From assembly GCA_040904765.1 (NCBI GenBank), contig JBBDST010000009.1, positions 1-51,913 on the forward strand: a DNA stretch of 51,913 bases, in the 5' to 3' direction. How positions within the stretch are numbered: the stretch's first letter is position 1; every line of letters begins with the position of its first letter. The position numbers and the translations under genes are program-made. The stretch is from JBBDST01 sp040904765. GTDB lineage: Bacteria > Actinomycetota > Nitriliruptoria > Nitriliruptorales > Nitriliruptoraceae. Below the pieces are notes generated by a model that saw nothing but the letters and a program-made list of their open reading frames with translations, did no database searches and was not told the DNA's origin. Positions 1 through 8,499 of the stretch are shown one piece after another.

Positions 1-32
1 TCCCCTGCTCTATCCGACTGAGCTACGGGCGC
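1..32 (-). tRNA. tRNA 5' half, probably tRNA-Arg (truncated by window edge)
   Basis: Read on the minus strand, the sequence starts GCGCCCG (acceptor arm), TA, then GCTC...GAGC (D stem) enclosing AGTCGGATA, then A and GGGGA (5' side of the anticodon stem). The window ends before the anticodon loop, so the identity is not proven. A GCGCCCGTAGCTCAG start is typical of bacterial tRNA-Arg, which is the basis of the call. Confidence 0.8.
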
Positions 33-160
33 ATGAAAGCCAAGCGTAGTGTCGGACGCCGAATCGGTACTACCAAACGGTGCACGCACGTGCTCACTAA
101 CACTAATTGACACCAAATGGCTGTTAGCCTCACGGTGCAAACTGGGGGAGTGGGGGCAGC

Positions 161-1708
161 ATGCAGTTTGATCTCATTTTGGCTGGCGGCACAGTGCTTA
201 CCGGCGTACGTGACGCCAAGGCCACCGTCACTGATGTCGGTGTCACCGACGGGCGTATCGCAGCGCTGGGCGACTTGCAGCATGCCGAAGCGACTGAACG
301 GGTCGATGTCACCGGCCGATGCGTGACGCCGGGCTTCATCGACACCCACATTCACAGTGAAGCACTGCTTTTAGGTGACGATCCGGACCGGTTCGACACG
401 CTGTATCAAGGTGTCACCACCCATCTGTCGGCTCCTGACGGGTTTGGCTGGGCGCGACTGGAACGGGCGATGGCAGCCCAAGTATGGCGCCAAACGCAGG
501 CGATCTATGGCACGGTGGACGGCATCAGCCCATACTGGCCGACCGTTCAGGCCTTCACTGACGCGTTTTTGAATCGGCTACCCGTAAATCTGCTGTTGCA
601 AGTGCCCCATCATGCGCTTCGGGCCGAGGTGATGGGATTTGCCAAACGGCACGCCACCGACGATGAGATCGCCAAAATGTGTGCGATCGCAAACGAGTGG
701 TATGCGCACGGTGCCATCGGTGTCGCCGTTGGTCTTGACTACCTGCCTGGCGCTTGGAGTGACGAACGTGAACTTGTCGCGCTGGCTGAAGTGGCCCGCC
801 ATCACAACACGCCAATCACCGCCCACCTGCGTCGTGGCACGTTGGGGATGCGTGGCGCTTGGGAAGAAATGATTCGTGTAGGACGGCAAGCGAACGCCCG
901 CATCAACTTCTCGCATTCAACCCTTGACGATGAACTTGCCACGTTGGCAGCACATGCACGCCACGACGTTGATCTTGGCATTGACACGTACCTGTATCCG
1001 GCCGGCTGCTCACTGCTGCTGTTTGTGATTCCGCCGCGACATCAAGAACCACTTGACGAGTATCTGGCGATGATGGGCACGAAAGCCGGTTATGACGCGG
1101 TTGTTGAACGCTTCACCCATGCGTTCAATACCATCTGGGATCCGGATGCGATTGTTGTAGCCGGATCAGCCACCGGCGCGTACGACGGGATGACCGTAAG
1201 CGAAATCGCCGCAGCCATGCAACGTGATGCGCCCCGTGCTGCAGTCGACCTTCTGGTGAAAGAACAAGGTGATGTGCTGGCGATCATGCACCGTGACGTC
1301 ACCCAAGAACAGTTTCTCATCAACACCCAACTCACCGTCGAACTTGACTCGGCGATGATCGCAAGTGACGGCGTGTATCGCGGGACACGCCCACATCCAC
1401 GCGGCTGGGGCACGTTTGTGAAGGTATTACGTGAACAGGTGCGCGAACGTGGCACGCTGAGCCTTGAAGCCGCGATATTTAAAATGACTGGCCTTGTGGC
1501 TGAACGCTACGGGCTCAACGACCGTGGCACGCTCACCGTTGGTAGTCACGCCGACGTGGTCGTATTCGACCCAAACACCGTCGGCGACCAGTCGACCTGG
1601 GCTGACCCGACTGCCCAACCAACCGGCATCAGCCGGGTGTATGTAAACGGCACCCTGGCAGTCAATGAGGGCCAACTGACTGGCGCGTGCGCCGGCACGG
1701 TTGGCTAG
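161..1708 (+). CDS. Amidohydrolase of the D-aminoacylase (N-acyl-D-amino-acid deacylase) family
   Basis: A 515-residue metal-dependent hydrolase, usual length for the family. The N-terminal beta-sandwich start (LILAGGTVLTG) is followed by the metal motif GFIDTHIHSE (His63, His65). Further likely ligands are the His of ITAHLRRG, the His of INFSHSTL and the Asp of MIASDGVYRG; the C-terminus (GTLTVGSHADVVVFDP) closes the small beta domain. Classical D-aminoacylases have a metal-binding Cys after GVTT; here the sequence is GVTTHLSAPDG, with no Cys there, so the substrate may differ from N-acyl-D-amino acids. The ATG at 161 follows a GGGGGAG ribosome site. It stands alone and converges on the sirtuin gene 8 bp away. 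The superfamily is secure, the exact substrate is not. Confidence 0.85.
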   Translation: MQFDLILAGGTVLTGVRDAKATVTDVGVTDGRIAALGDLQHAEATERVDVTGRCVTPGFIDTHIHSEALLLGDDPDRFDTLYQGVTTHLSAPDGFGWARLERAMAAQVWRQTQAIYGTVDGISPYWPTVQAFTDAFLNRLPVNLLLQVPHHALRAEVMGFAKRHATDDEIAKMCAIANEWYAHGAIGVAVGLDYLPGAWSDERELVALAEVARHHNTPITAHLRRGTLGMRGAWEEMIRVGRQANARINFSHSTLDDELATLAAHARHDVDLGIDTYLYPAGCSLLLFVIPPRHQEPLDEYLAMMGTKAGYDAVVERFTHAFNTIWDPDAIVVAGSATGAYDGMTVSEIAAAMQRDAPRAAVDLLVKEQGDVLAIMHRDVTQEQFLINTQLTVELDSAMIASDGVYRGTRPHPRGWGTFVKVLREQVRERGTLSLEAAIFKMTGLVAERYGLNDRGTLTVGSHADVVVFDPNTVGDQSTWADPTAQPTGISRVYVNGTLAVNEGQLTGACAGTVG

Positions 1709-1716
1709 CGATGCGC

Positions 1717-2499
1717 TCACGCCAGAGCAAACCCTAAGTTTTCGGTGACAGTTCGCAGCAGCATGCCAACATCGGCGTCACTTCTGATCTCAGCTATGGA
1801 GTCATACGGGGTCTCACCCTGATTCACAATCGCAAGCGACGCACCCGAGTTCAGCGCCGTGCGGGGCAACAGCGCAACCGGATGAACCACCAGTGATGAG
1901 CCACACACCAAAAACAGGTCACAGGCAACAGCCGCATCATGTGCCTGTTGCAACACCATCGGATCAAGCGACTGGCCAAACGAAATCGTCGCACTTTTTT
2001 GAATCCCACCGCAAGCGTTACAGCGCGGGTCAGGATCCCCCGAAGTGACCTGTTGCAACACGTGCGTCATCGGTGTGCGTGCATTACAGGCCACGCATTC
2101 GACTTCATGCAACGTGCCGTGAACTTCAACGACTCGTTCGGGCGGCACACCGGCCGCTTGATGCAACCCGTCAATGTTCTGGGTGATCACCCAATCAAGC
2201 TGACCATGTTGGTAAAGCGTCGCCAACGCCAAATGCGCATCACCTGGGGAAGCGTCCCACGCCGGATGTGCAGCACGTCGCCGCCACACTTCCTCACGCA
2301 CCTCAGGATCATCAAGATATGTCGCATAGTCAAACAGGCGTTCGCTGGCCGGATCTTTGGTCCAGACGCCGTTGGGACCCCGAAAATCGGGGATGCCTGA
2401 TGCGGTCGACACGCCCGCACCAGTCATCACAACCATTCGTGAACTGGCGCTAATCGCGTTAGTGAGGGCGTTAACGGTCGAGTCAAACAAGGCGTTCAT
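1717..2499 (-). CDS. NAD-dependent protein deacetylase, sirtuin (Sir2/CobB) family
   Basis: About 260 residues. It has the NAD-binding motif TGAGVSTASGIPDFRG, TQNIDGLHQAAG, the catalytic His in VEVHGTLHEV, and two Cys pairs (CVAC and CNAC) forming the structural zinc site. Sirtuins remove acyl groups from lysines using NAD and release nicotinamide and O-acyl-ADP-ribose. The ATG at 2499 is preferred over the GTG two codons earlier because AAAGG lies five bases upstream of it. It is divergent from deoD, with about 80 bp between them. Specificity (acetyl versus succinyl) cannot be read with confidence. Confidence 0.93.
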   Translation of the reverse strand: MNALFDSTVNALTNAISASSRMVVMTGAGVSTASGIPDFRGPNGVWTKDPASERLFDYATYLDDPEVREEVWRRRAAHPAWDASPGDAHLALATLYQHGQLDWVITQNIDGLHQAAGVPPERVVEVHGTLHEVECVACNARTPMTHVLQQVTSGDPDPRCNACGGIQKSATISFGQSLDPMVLQQAHDAAVACDLFLVCGSSLVVHPVALLPRTALNSGASLAIVNQGETPYDSIAEIRSDADVGMLLRTVTENLGFALA

Positions 2500-2579
2500 T
2501 GTCACCTTTCACGTCGCTCCAAGAGCGTAACTAGCCGCTACGTTACTGAAATTGTCGGTAAACGAAACGAGCGTTCACA

Positions 2580-3296
2580 ATGCCAACCCCACACATTCGC
2601 GCCAACGTCGGCGACATCGCTAAAGCAGTGCTGCTGCCGGGAGATCCGCTGCGAGCCAAAATGATTGCTGAAACGTTCTTCACTGGCGCCGTCCAAGTCA
2701 ACGATATTCGGGGCGCGCTCGCCTACACTGGAACCTTCAACGGTGTACCGGTTTCGGTCCTCGGCACCGGCATGGGGGTGCCATCCGCATCGATTTATGC
2801 GACCGAACTTGTCAATCATTACGGCGTTACGCAACTCATTCGGGTCGGTTCGTGTGGCGGGATCGCCGATGACGTGGCGTTACGTGACATCATTGTCGCC
2901 CTTGGGGCCGGTACCGACTCGAGTGTGAACCGTGCCCGGTATGCCGAGATGGATTTTGCGGCCGTCGCTTCCTACCGGCTGGTACGAGCTGCAGCTGACG
3001 CCGCCACCGCACGGAACTTGGCGGTACGGGTCGGTTCGGTACACACCGCAGATTTGTTTTACGACCCGCGCCCAACCCGCATGGACACGATCGCATCCAT
3101 GGGCGTACTGGCCGTCGAGATGGAAACCGCAGGGCTGTATGGCATCGCCGCACAGTACGCAGTGGAGGCACTTGCCCTTCTGACCGTCAGCGACCATGTC
3201 CGTACCGGAGCGGAAACGACCCCTGACGAGCGAGAAACCGGTTTTACTGACATGGTTGCAGTCGCGCTCGATACGGTCGTTGCGACACACAGCTAA
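2580..3296 (+). CDS. deoD: Purine nucleoside phosphorylase, DeoD type
   Basis: 238 residues, the usual length of the hexameric bacterial enzyme that splits purine (deoxy)nucleosides with phosphate. Seen are the N-terminal PTPHIRANVGDIAKAVLLPG, the phosphate-site region PGDPLRAK, IRVGSCGGI, the nucleoside-binding AVEMETAGLYG and the catalytic Asp in TVSDH. The ATG at 2580 has only a weak ribosome site. A TACGTT box (2539-2544) is a possible -10. Divergent from the sirtuin gene; together they may serve purine and nicotinamide salvage, but that link is only suggested by position. Confidence 0.95.
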   Translation: MPTPHIRANVGDIAKAVLLPGDPLRAKMIAETFFTGAVQVNDIRGALAYTGTFNGVPVSVLGTGMGVPSASIYATELVNHYGVTQLIRVGSCGGIADDVALRDIIVALGAGTDSSVNRARYAEMDFAAVASYRLVRAAADAATARNLAVRVGSVHTADLFYDPRPTRMDTIASMGVLAVEMETAGLYGIAAQYAVEALALLTVSDHVRTGAETTPDERETGFTDMVAVALDTVVATHS

Positions 3297-3352
3297 CCGC
3301 CACAAGGCTCTATAGTGGTTTGCTCGTAGCCATTCGTAGAAAGGGATTCACT

Positions 3353-4135
3353 GTGGGAGAGTTCGTCACACTTGAGGTTGACAGCAGCACACACGTTGGT
3401 GTGCTTCGTATCGACCGGCCGAAAGTCAACGCACTGTCACAGCAGGTCTGGCAAGAAATCGCTGACGTTGCAGACGAGATCGCGTTGAACCGTGACGTTC
3501 GAGCAGTCGTCGTATGGGGTGGTCCTAAGGTGTTCGCTGCCGGGGCAGACATTAAAGAATTCCCCACCTACACCCAAGATAATCTGCACACCAACGGTGA
3601 AGTTCTGCAACGTTCGATGGACCGCTTGGCACGCGTGCCAGTACCCACCATTGCGGCTATCAATGGTTACGCACTGGGTGGCGGCTGTGAAGTCGCACTG
3701 GCGTGTGACTTTCGTTTCGCCGCCGACAATGCGGTGATGGGCCAGCCAGAGATTCTTCTTGGCATCATTCCAGGTGCTGGAGGTACGCAACGTCTGCCAC
3801 GCCTTATCGGTGTTTCTAAAGCCAAAGACATCATTTTTTCGGGCCGCATGGTGCAGATGGACGAAGCGCTTGCGATCGGTCTGGTCGACCGAGTGGTTGA
3901 ACCGGACAGCGTCATTGACGTCGCCCTTGAACAGGCTGCGATGTATGCACGCGGTCCTCGTGCCACCGCATACGCCAAACGGGCCATCGAAGACGGCATC
4001 GAAATGCCGCTCGATCAAGCCTTGCGGTTAGAGCGCGCCATGTTTGCTGCGTCGTTTGGAACCGACGATGGCACGATCGGGATTCAAAGTTTCATTGAAA
4101 ACGGTCCCGGTAAGGCGGCGTTCACCGGCCGTTAG
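3353..4135 (+). CDS. Enoyl-CoA hydratase/isomerase (crotonase family)
   Basis: 260 residues from the GTG at 3353, which has AAAGGGA upstream; a TTG 33 bp earlier is in frame but lacks a ribosome site. The crotonase oxyanion-hole segments are present: AGADIKEF near residue 65 and ALGGGCEVALACD near 105, with the catalytic Glu in GQPEILLGIIPGAGGTQRL. These match hydratases of beta-oxidation that add water to 2-trans-enoyl-CoA. A TATAGT box at 3311-3316 is a likely -10. It converges on the DUF3006-like gene with a 4-bp gap. Chain-length preference is unknown; other crotonase activities are possible. Confidence 0.92.
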   Translation: MGEFVTLEVDSSTHVGVLRIDRPKVNALSQQVWQEIADVADEIALNRDVRAVVVWGGPKVFAAGADIKEFPTYTQDNLHTNGEVLQRSMDRLARVPVPTIAAINGYALGGGCEVALACDFRFAADNAVMGQPEILLGIIPGAGGTQRLPRLIGVSKAKDIIFSGRMVQMDEALAIGLVDRVVEPDSVIDVALEQAAMYARGPRATAYAKRAIEDGIEMPLDQALRLERAMFAASFGTDDGTIGIQSFIENGPGKAAFTGR

Positions 4136-4139
4136 CCGC

Positions 4140-4355
4140 TCATTTTGACCCGTTGGGTGCCAAACTCAACGCTAACGGCGGCATGATTTGCAAGTCCAAC
4201 ACCAGCCATGAGCCAACTTCGGCGCCGGTGGGAAGATCGGTCACGGGCAGATGCACCGGCGTTTGTGACGGGCCGACGCGAATCACTGCAGCGTCGTTCT
4301 CGAAACGTTCGATTACGCCGCGGTCTTGAGCAATGCCGGACGGGTCGGGAAGCAT
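4140..4355 (-). CDS. Small DUF3006-like protein
   Basis: 71 residues. The core GVIERFENDAAVIRV followed by a conserved-style LP.T...VGSWLVL tail resembles the short beta-barrel DUF3006 family, whose function is not established. The ATG at 4355 has AAAAGG about eight bases upstream, and the gene lies 11 bp after the ctaG-like gene in the same direction, so it is probably the last gene of the copper operon. No membrane segment or signal peptide. Too short and divergent to claim more than family resemblance. Confidence 0.6.
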   Translation of the reverse strand: MLPDPSGIAQDRGVIERFENDAAVIRVGPSQTPVHLPVTDLPTGAEVGSWLVLDLQIMPPLALSLAPNGSK

Positions 4356-4366
4356 CGTTGGCCTTT

Positions 4367-5266
4367 TTACGGGTTTGGGTCGTGGTCGTTGGTGAACGAT
4401 TCGGTTTCAAGCGTACGCATGCGTGCCAAAATGCGGGCATCACGTTCCTGCCGGACAGCCGTATCGGCAGCCTGCTGCTGTTTGGCCCAACGGAGAAACA
4501 GTGTGCCGATAATTGCCCATAAAACCAGCCCGCCACCCACATTCATAATGATGCCGGCAGTTTGCTGTTCACGCACCGCATCAAAACCAAGCCACAGTGG
4601 GGGAGCAAGTTCATACAGTCCATACAGCGGTAACGGAGAAAACGTCAAAAATGCGGCTGGAACAAACATCAACACTGACGAGGCAAACAAGTAAAACGCC
4701 CGTACCGGTTCTTGAATCGCGTTTGGTTCACCCGCCGGACGCAATGCCGGCCACCACCAGATGATCGCTGCAAAGAAATGCAGCACGTCCACCGCAAACG
4801 AACCAAGCTGAGTCACTTTCAACACGTCAATGGTTATCGGCAGATGGGTCCCAAACAGCACGGCGTTGAACACCACCAGTGCGACCGGCCAAGACGTTAC
4901 GGTGCGCAACACTTCGGCGCGACGGGTGCCGGGGGTGAACAGTTGCTGTACCAGTTCAGTTGGCAGGCTTGACACGATCAACGGGGCTGCGATGAACGTG
5001 TAGGTGATGTAGCGGCTGACTGCCACAGTCGTCAGATACCCCACTCCAAGCTGTCCAATGGGCCATTCCGACACGATGAACAGTGCTAACACGCCAAACA
5101 CAAATCGACGAAACAGGCGCGGATCGCGCGCCACATCAAATGCCTTGTGGACCCGTACATAGCCGTAAATCAGTGCGGCAGACACGACCCACACGCCAAC
5201 AAACGGGGTGTAACGCCAGGTCCAAATCTGGCCGGGCGTTGATGAGCACCACCAGGCGACGTTCAC
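4367..5266 (-). CDS. CtaG-like cytochrome c oxidase assembly membrane protein
   Basis: 299 residues with about seven hydrophobic segments and a charged, Arg/Glu-rich C-terminal tail. The overall pattern (WRYTPFVGVWVVSAALIYGY at the start, a later AAPLIVSSLP and AAIIWWWPAL) fits the caa3_CtaG family, membrane proteins associated with copper supply to cytochrome oxidase. The His residues usual just before the AAPL segment are replaced (VSRYITYTF), so it may not bind metal in the standard way. It starts at a GTG that overlaps the sco stop by four bases (GTGA), implying translational coupling. Family assignment rests on topology plus neighbours. Confidence 0.75.
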   Translation of the reverse strand: MNVAWWCSSTPGQIWTWRYTPFVGVWVVSAALIYGYVRVHKAFDVARDPRLFRRFVFGVLALFIVSEWPIGQLGVGYLTTVAVSRYITYTFIAAPLIVSSLPTELVQQLFTPGTRRAEVLRTVTSWPVALVVFNAVLFGTHLPITIDVLKVTQLGSFAVDVLHFFAAIIWWWPALRPAGEPNAIQEPVRAFYLFASSVLMFVPAAFLTFSPLPLYGLYELAPPLWLGFDAVREQQTAGIIMNVGGGLVLWAIIGTLFLRWAKQQQAADTAVRQERDARILARMRTLETESFTNDHDPNP

Positions 5267-5901
5267 CAGTTGCTCACGATCCGTGGGAGATCGCTCACCC
5301 AGTCAGAACGTCGCGCCCCAAATGGCCAGACGCGTCTTGCTATCCCGTCGGAATCAAACCCGATCACTTGTGCAGGATGGCCAATCAGGTTGCCTTCACC
5401 GCGCGGGTCAGGACCTTCAATAATCGGCCCGCCCAGATCAAGTGCCGCCAGCGTTTCGAGCAGCAGTGGCTCGTCGGTCGTGTAAAGCCCGGTGATACGG
5501 CTGTCGAAATACCCTAAAAATTCGTCGATGCGTTCGGGCGTGTCCCGTTCGAGATCGACCGACACGAACACTACATCAACCGTGTCAAAACCGACCCGGA
5601 CGGTCTGCATAGACGACGTCAACGCAGCCAGATGCACCGGGCAGATGTCAGGACAGGATGTGTAGCCAAAAAATACGAGTGTGGGCGTGCCGTTAAACGC
5701 CTCGGCCAGACGCACGGGCGTACCGTCAGTAGCGCTTAACGTCACATCTGGCAGGGCACGAGCACGTGTCACCGGTACGCCATACCAACCGTCAGGCTGC
5801 CGTTCAAGCCCTTGGGCGACAAGTGCGGTCGCACTTGACGGCCCACAACTGGCCAACAACACTGCGCCAGCCAGCAGCAGGCCTGCAATCTTTACGTTCA
5901 T
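5263..5901 (-). CDS. SCO1/SenC/PrrC-family copper protein (lipoprotein)
   Basis: 212 residues. It begins with a lipoprotein signal peptide ending in LLASC, so the protein is probably anchored outside the membrane. The thioredoxin-like domain carries the copper-binding CPDIC (CxxxC) in FFGYTSCPDICPVHL and the distant His in LIGHPAQVIGFD, the three ligands typical of Sco proteins that load or reduce the CuA centre of cytochrome oxidase. It overlaps pcuC by an ATGA and ctaG by a GTGA, the middle gene of a tightly coupled operon. Confidence 0.93.
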   Translation of the reverse strand: MNVKIAGLLLAGAVLLASCGPSSATALVAQGLERQPDGWYGVPVTRARALPDVTLSATDGTPVRLAEAFNGTPTLVFFGYTSCPDICPVHLAALTSSMQTVRVGFDTVDVVFVSVDLERDTPERIDEFLGYFDSRITGLYTTDEPLLLETLAALDLGGPIIEGPDPRGEGNLIGHPAQVIGFDSDGIARRVWPFGARRSDWVSDLPRIVSNW

Positions 5902-6359
5902 GATGTCACCTGCAAACCGTCACCAAACGCCACCAGATCAAGCAGTTCCACTACTTCAGCCTCGAGGGTGATCGGCGCAGAAGACTTAAACGTCAACGTT
6001 AACGGCACGCGCGCGCCGATTACGACCGTGTCGTCAGGTACGAGCAGCATCAAGTGCAAACCGCCCGGGCGAAACACCACCGTCTCACTGGCCGGTACAA
6101 CCACCGTTTCGCGTTTGGTCATCGTTGCGCGACCATCGGCAAGCACCGTCTCGTGGATCTCGACAAACACGGCTGCCGGGGTAGACACGTCTAGGAGTTC
6201 ATCGTCGAGAGTGCCGGCGTTGATTAACGAAAGTGCTATCTGAGCGCTGCCGGCAATTGGGGTAGAAATACGTGCGGCACTGGCTGTGACATCAGCCTGG
6301 CCACTACTGCAGGCGGCTAGGGCTAACGCGAGCGCAAGCACAACACCAAGACGACGCAT
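5898..6359 (-). CDS. PCuAC-type periplasmic copper chaperone (lipoprotein)
   Basis: 153 residues with a lipoprotein signal peptide (ALALAACSSG). The cupredoxin-like PCuAC fold is indicated by the spaced copper motif: His in EIHETV, Met in ATMTKRE and the HxM in GGLHLML. Usually the first element is HM; here it is HE, so one Met ligand is missing. Members carry Cu(I) outside the membrane to Sco and CuA. The ATG at 6359 has AAAGGG upstream. First gene of the pcuC-sco-ctaG-DUF3006 operon, which suggests dedicated cytochrome oxidase copper loading. Confidence 0.9.
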   Translation of the reverse strand: MRRLGVVLALALALAACSSGQADVTASAARISTPIAGSAQIALSLINAGTLDDELLDVSTPAAVFVEIHETVLADGRATMTKRETVVVPASETVVFRPGGLHLMLLVPDDTVVIGARVPLTLTFKSSAPITLEAEVVELLDLVAFGDGLQVTS

Positions 6360-6447
6360 TCAGACCCTTTGCTACCTACGATGTGACGCTATGGTGCCGT
6401 GCGCTTACCGAATCGCCAATTTTTGCGCATAAAACGAGGAGTTTGCC

Positions 6448-6705
6448 GTGGTTTTGCGTGTACTTGGGGTTGTGTTGCTGTTTGGTGGGGCAACCGCAGC
6501 AACGGTGCTGCATCGCCGTTATGCACGCGCCTTGCCGGTGCAACTGGTCGTCGTGCTGTTGGCGTTAAGCGGTGCGGTGATGGGTGCGGGTGCAGCCCTC
6601 GTACGTGACTTCGCGTGGCTTCCCACGGTCATATTCGCTGCCGTTGTCGTACCCGTCGTGGCGTTGTTCGCTGCGGCCCGCGCTGCACGCAAAAGGCCCC
6701 ATTAG
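6448..6705 (+). CDS. Small hypothetical membrane protein
   Basis: 85 residues, with three hydrophobic stretches (about residues 2-17, 29-50 and 57-76) and a basic C-terminal tail (ARAARKRPH), suggesting a positive-inside tail. The GTG start follows GAGGAG. I recognise no family. It is divergent from pcuC; TACCTA (6373) and TATGGT (6390) are possible -10 boxes. Its stop lies within a GC hairpin (6695-6721). Confidence 0.65.
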   Translation: MVLRVLGVVLLFGGATAATVLHRRYARALPVQLVVVLLALSGAVMGAGAALVRDFAWLPTVIFAAVVVPVVALFAAARAARKRPH

Positions 6706-6721
6706 CGCCTGCTTCGGGGCC
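6695..6721 (+). terminator. GC-rich hairpin at end of small membrane gene
   Basis: GGCCCC (6695-6700) pairs with GGGGCC (6716-6721) around a 15-base loop; A4 precedes and GTTT follows. The stem is short and the T tract is poor, so it is a weak terminator candidate between the small membrane gene and the ABC exporter genes. Confidence 0.4.
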
Positions 6722-6804
6722 GTTTCATGCACACACAAAACACCCAAAATACGACCTTGAGCCGCCACAAAAACGTAGAGTTGCCCAGTGAGGAAGGATC
6801 ACAT

Positions 6805-7704
6805 ATGACGGCAAACACGGTGCTTGAACTTGACGGGGTAACGAAACAGTTTGGATCGTTAACCGCCGTGGATAACTTAAGTTTCAGCATGCGCTCGGGC
6901 AGCATCCTTGGGTTTCTTGGCCCCAACGGTTCGGGTAAATCGACCACCATGCGCATCATTGTTGGCCTTACCACAGCAACCAAAGGCCGTGCGCTTATAA
7001 ACGGTGTGCCGTATCGCAAACTTGCCGATCCAATACGCACTGTCGGGGCGATCGTCGACGGGGTCGGTCACACCCCAGGCTTGCGAGCGATCGATGAACT
7101 GGCGATCGCGGCAAAAAGTGTTGGTATTGCCCGTCAACGTTGCGAAGAAGTACTTGACACGGTTGGATTGACAGCCGCAGCTGGCCGCAGAGTTGGGGGC
7201 TTTAGTTTAGGGATGCGCCAGCGCATGGGTCTTGCACATGCGCTTCTCGGCGACCCTGAACTGCTGCTGTTAGACGAACCCGCCAACGGCCTTGACCCGC
7301 AAGGCATCCAGTGGGTCCGCGAACTGTTGCGTTCACTAGCAGCTGAAGGACGTGCCATCCTCGTGTCGTCACACCTGTTGTCTGAAGTCGCGAAACTTGC
7401 CGATGACGTCCTAGTAATCCGCCACGGTGCGGTAATCGCTAAAGGCACTATCGCTGAGCTGACAAGCGGCACCGCCAGACTCACCGTCGTCTCAAGCGAT
7501 CCGGCGCGACTGGCAGAACGGCTCAGCGTCAACGGTGCCGCGGTCGTCCGGGCCGACAACACGCTGACGGTGACTGGGATAACTGCCGAACAGGTTGGCC
7601 AGTTGGCATTTGACGCCGGCATTGCTCTGCAGCAGTTGGCGTCGTCACAAACCGATTTGGAAGAAGCCTTTTTGGAGCTCACTCAAGGGGAAGGGATTCG
7701 CTGA
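6805..7704 (+). CDS. ABC transporter ATP-binding protein (ABC-2 exporter type)
   Basis: 299 residues from the ATG at 6805, preceded by AGGAAGG; an in-frame upstream ATG at 6727 lies next to the hairpin and lacks such a site. Motifs: Walker A GPNGSGKST, Q-loop region, signature FSLGMRQRMG, Walker B LLLLDEPANGLDP, and switch His in VSSHLLSE. The DEPANGLDP form and the extra C-terminal domain resemble multidrug or lantibiotic-type exporters. It overlaps the permease gene by one base (TGATG), so the two form a transporter. The substrate cannot be deduced. Confidence 0.92.
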   Translation: MTANTVLELDGVTKQFGSLTAVDNLSFSMRSGSILGFLGPNGSGKSTTMRIIVGLTTATKGRALINGVPYRKLADPIRTVGAIVDGVGHTPGLRAIDELAIAAKSVGIARQRCEEVLDTVGLTAAAGRRVGGFSLGMRQRMGLAHALLGDPELLLLDEPANGLDPQGIQWVRELLRSLAAEGRAILVSSHLLSEVAKLADDVLVIRHGAVIAKGTIAELTSGTARLTVVSSDPARLAERLSVNGAAVVRADNTLTVTGITAEQVGQLAFDAGIALQQLASSQTDLEEAFLELTQGEGIR

Positions 7705-8456
7705 TGCAGCTGATCGCGGCCGAAATAACCAAAATTGTTAAAAGCCGGACAACGCTCGTCCTGACCCTTCTTGGTGTGCTCCTGATTGGGGTTGGGGTGG
7801 TTTTCGTGGTCACCGATGACACGTTCACTGGCGCATTTTTGGGTACAGATCCCCAACTTGCTTCCCTTGTTGACCAGATCGGCGGCGCCTACATCATTGT
7901 CCTCATTGTTGGTGCGCTGTCCCTCACTACTGAATTTCGTCATGGCACGATCGGGCGGACGTTCATGCTCACCCCGTCACGCACCGCTGTGCTGAGCGCA
8001 AAACTCGCCGCAAGCGCCCTGTATGCGCTTGTATTTACGGTCGTTGGGATCATCACAGTTGTGCTTGCCCTCACCGTGCTTGGTGAGCTATCCCTGGCTG
8101 CGATCGGCAGTCAAACCTTACGGGCGCTGGTCATCACGCCAATCGGGCTGATGCTTGCTGCCATCCTTGGGGTTGCGGTCGGTGCGGTCGTGCGCAGCCA
8201 AGTACTCACCGTGGCAGGCACCCTGATCTATGCGTTTCTCGTAGAAACACTCATCGGACAGTTCTTTCCTGCAGTCGCCCGCTGGCTGCCCTTTCAAGCA
8301 TTAGGCGGCGTGTTCTCATCACCCCAAACGCGCGCAGCAATTCCTGACGGCTTTGCTATGCCATTACCGATCGGCACTGCTTCAGCGATCTTTTTGACCT
8401 ATGTCGTTGCGCTCTTAGCCATAGCGGTCACGTTGTTGCGATTCCGCGACGTGTAG
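7704..8456 (+). CDS. ABC-2 type transporter permease
   Basis: 250 residues with about six membrane helices. N-terminal IAAEITKIVKSRTTLVL is the cytoplasmic amphipathic start common to ABC-2 permeases, and LTTEFRHGTIGRTFMLTPSR is the typical cytosolic coupling segment after the second helix. Translationally coupled to the ATPase gene upstream. Together they make an exporter (homodimer of each subunit likely); the cargo is unknown. Confidence 0.9.
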   Translation: MQLIAAEITKIVKSRTTLVLTLLGVLLIGVGVVFVVTDDTFTGAFLGTDPQLASLVDQIGGAYIIVLIVGALSLTTEFRHGTIGRTFMLTPSRTAVLSAKLAASALYALVFTVVGIITVVLALTVLGELSLAAIGSQTLRALVITPIGLMLAAILGVAVGAVVRSQVLTVAGTLIYAFLVETLIGQFFPAVARWLPFQALGGVFSSPQTRAAIPDGFAMPLPIGTASAIFLTYVVALLAIAVTLLRFRDV

Positions 8457-8499
8457 TCGCGCGCGCTACCTTAAGCATGACGTCCGCAAAGGAATCACC

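Noticed and set aside
107..130. TTGACA at 107-112 upstream of the amidohydrolase as a promoter
   Set aside because: No -10-like box at 16-19 bp spacing; the best TAGCCT is only 12 bp away.
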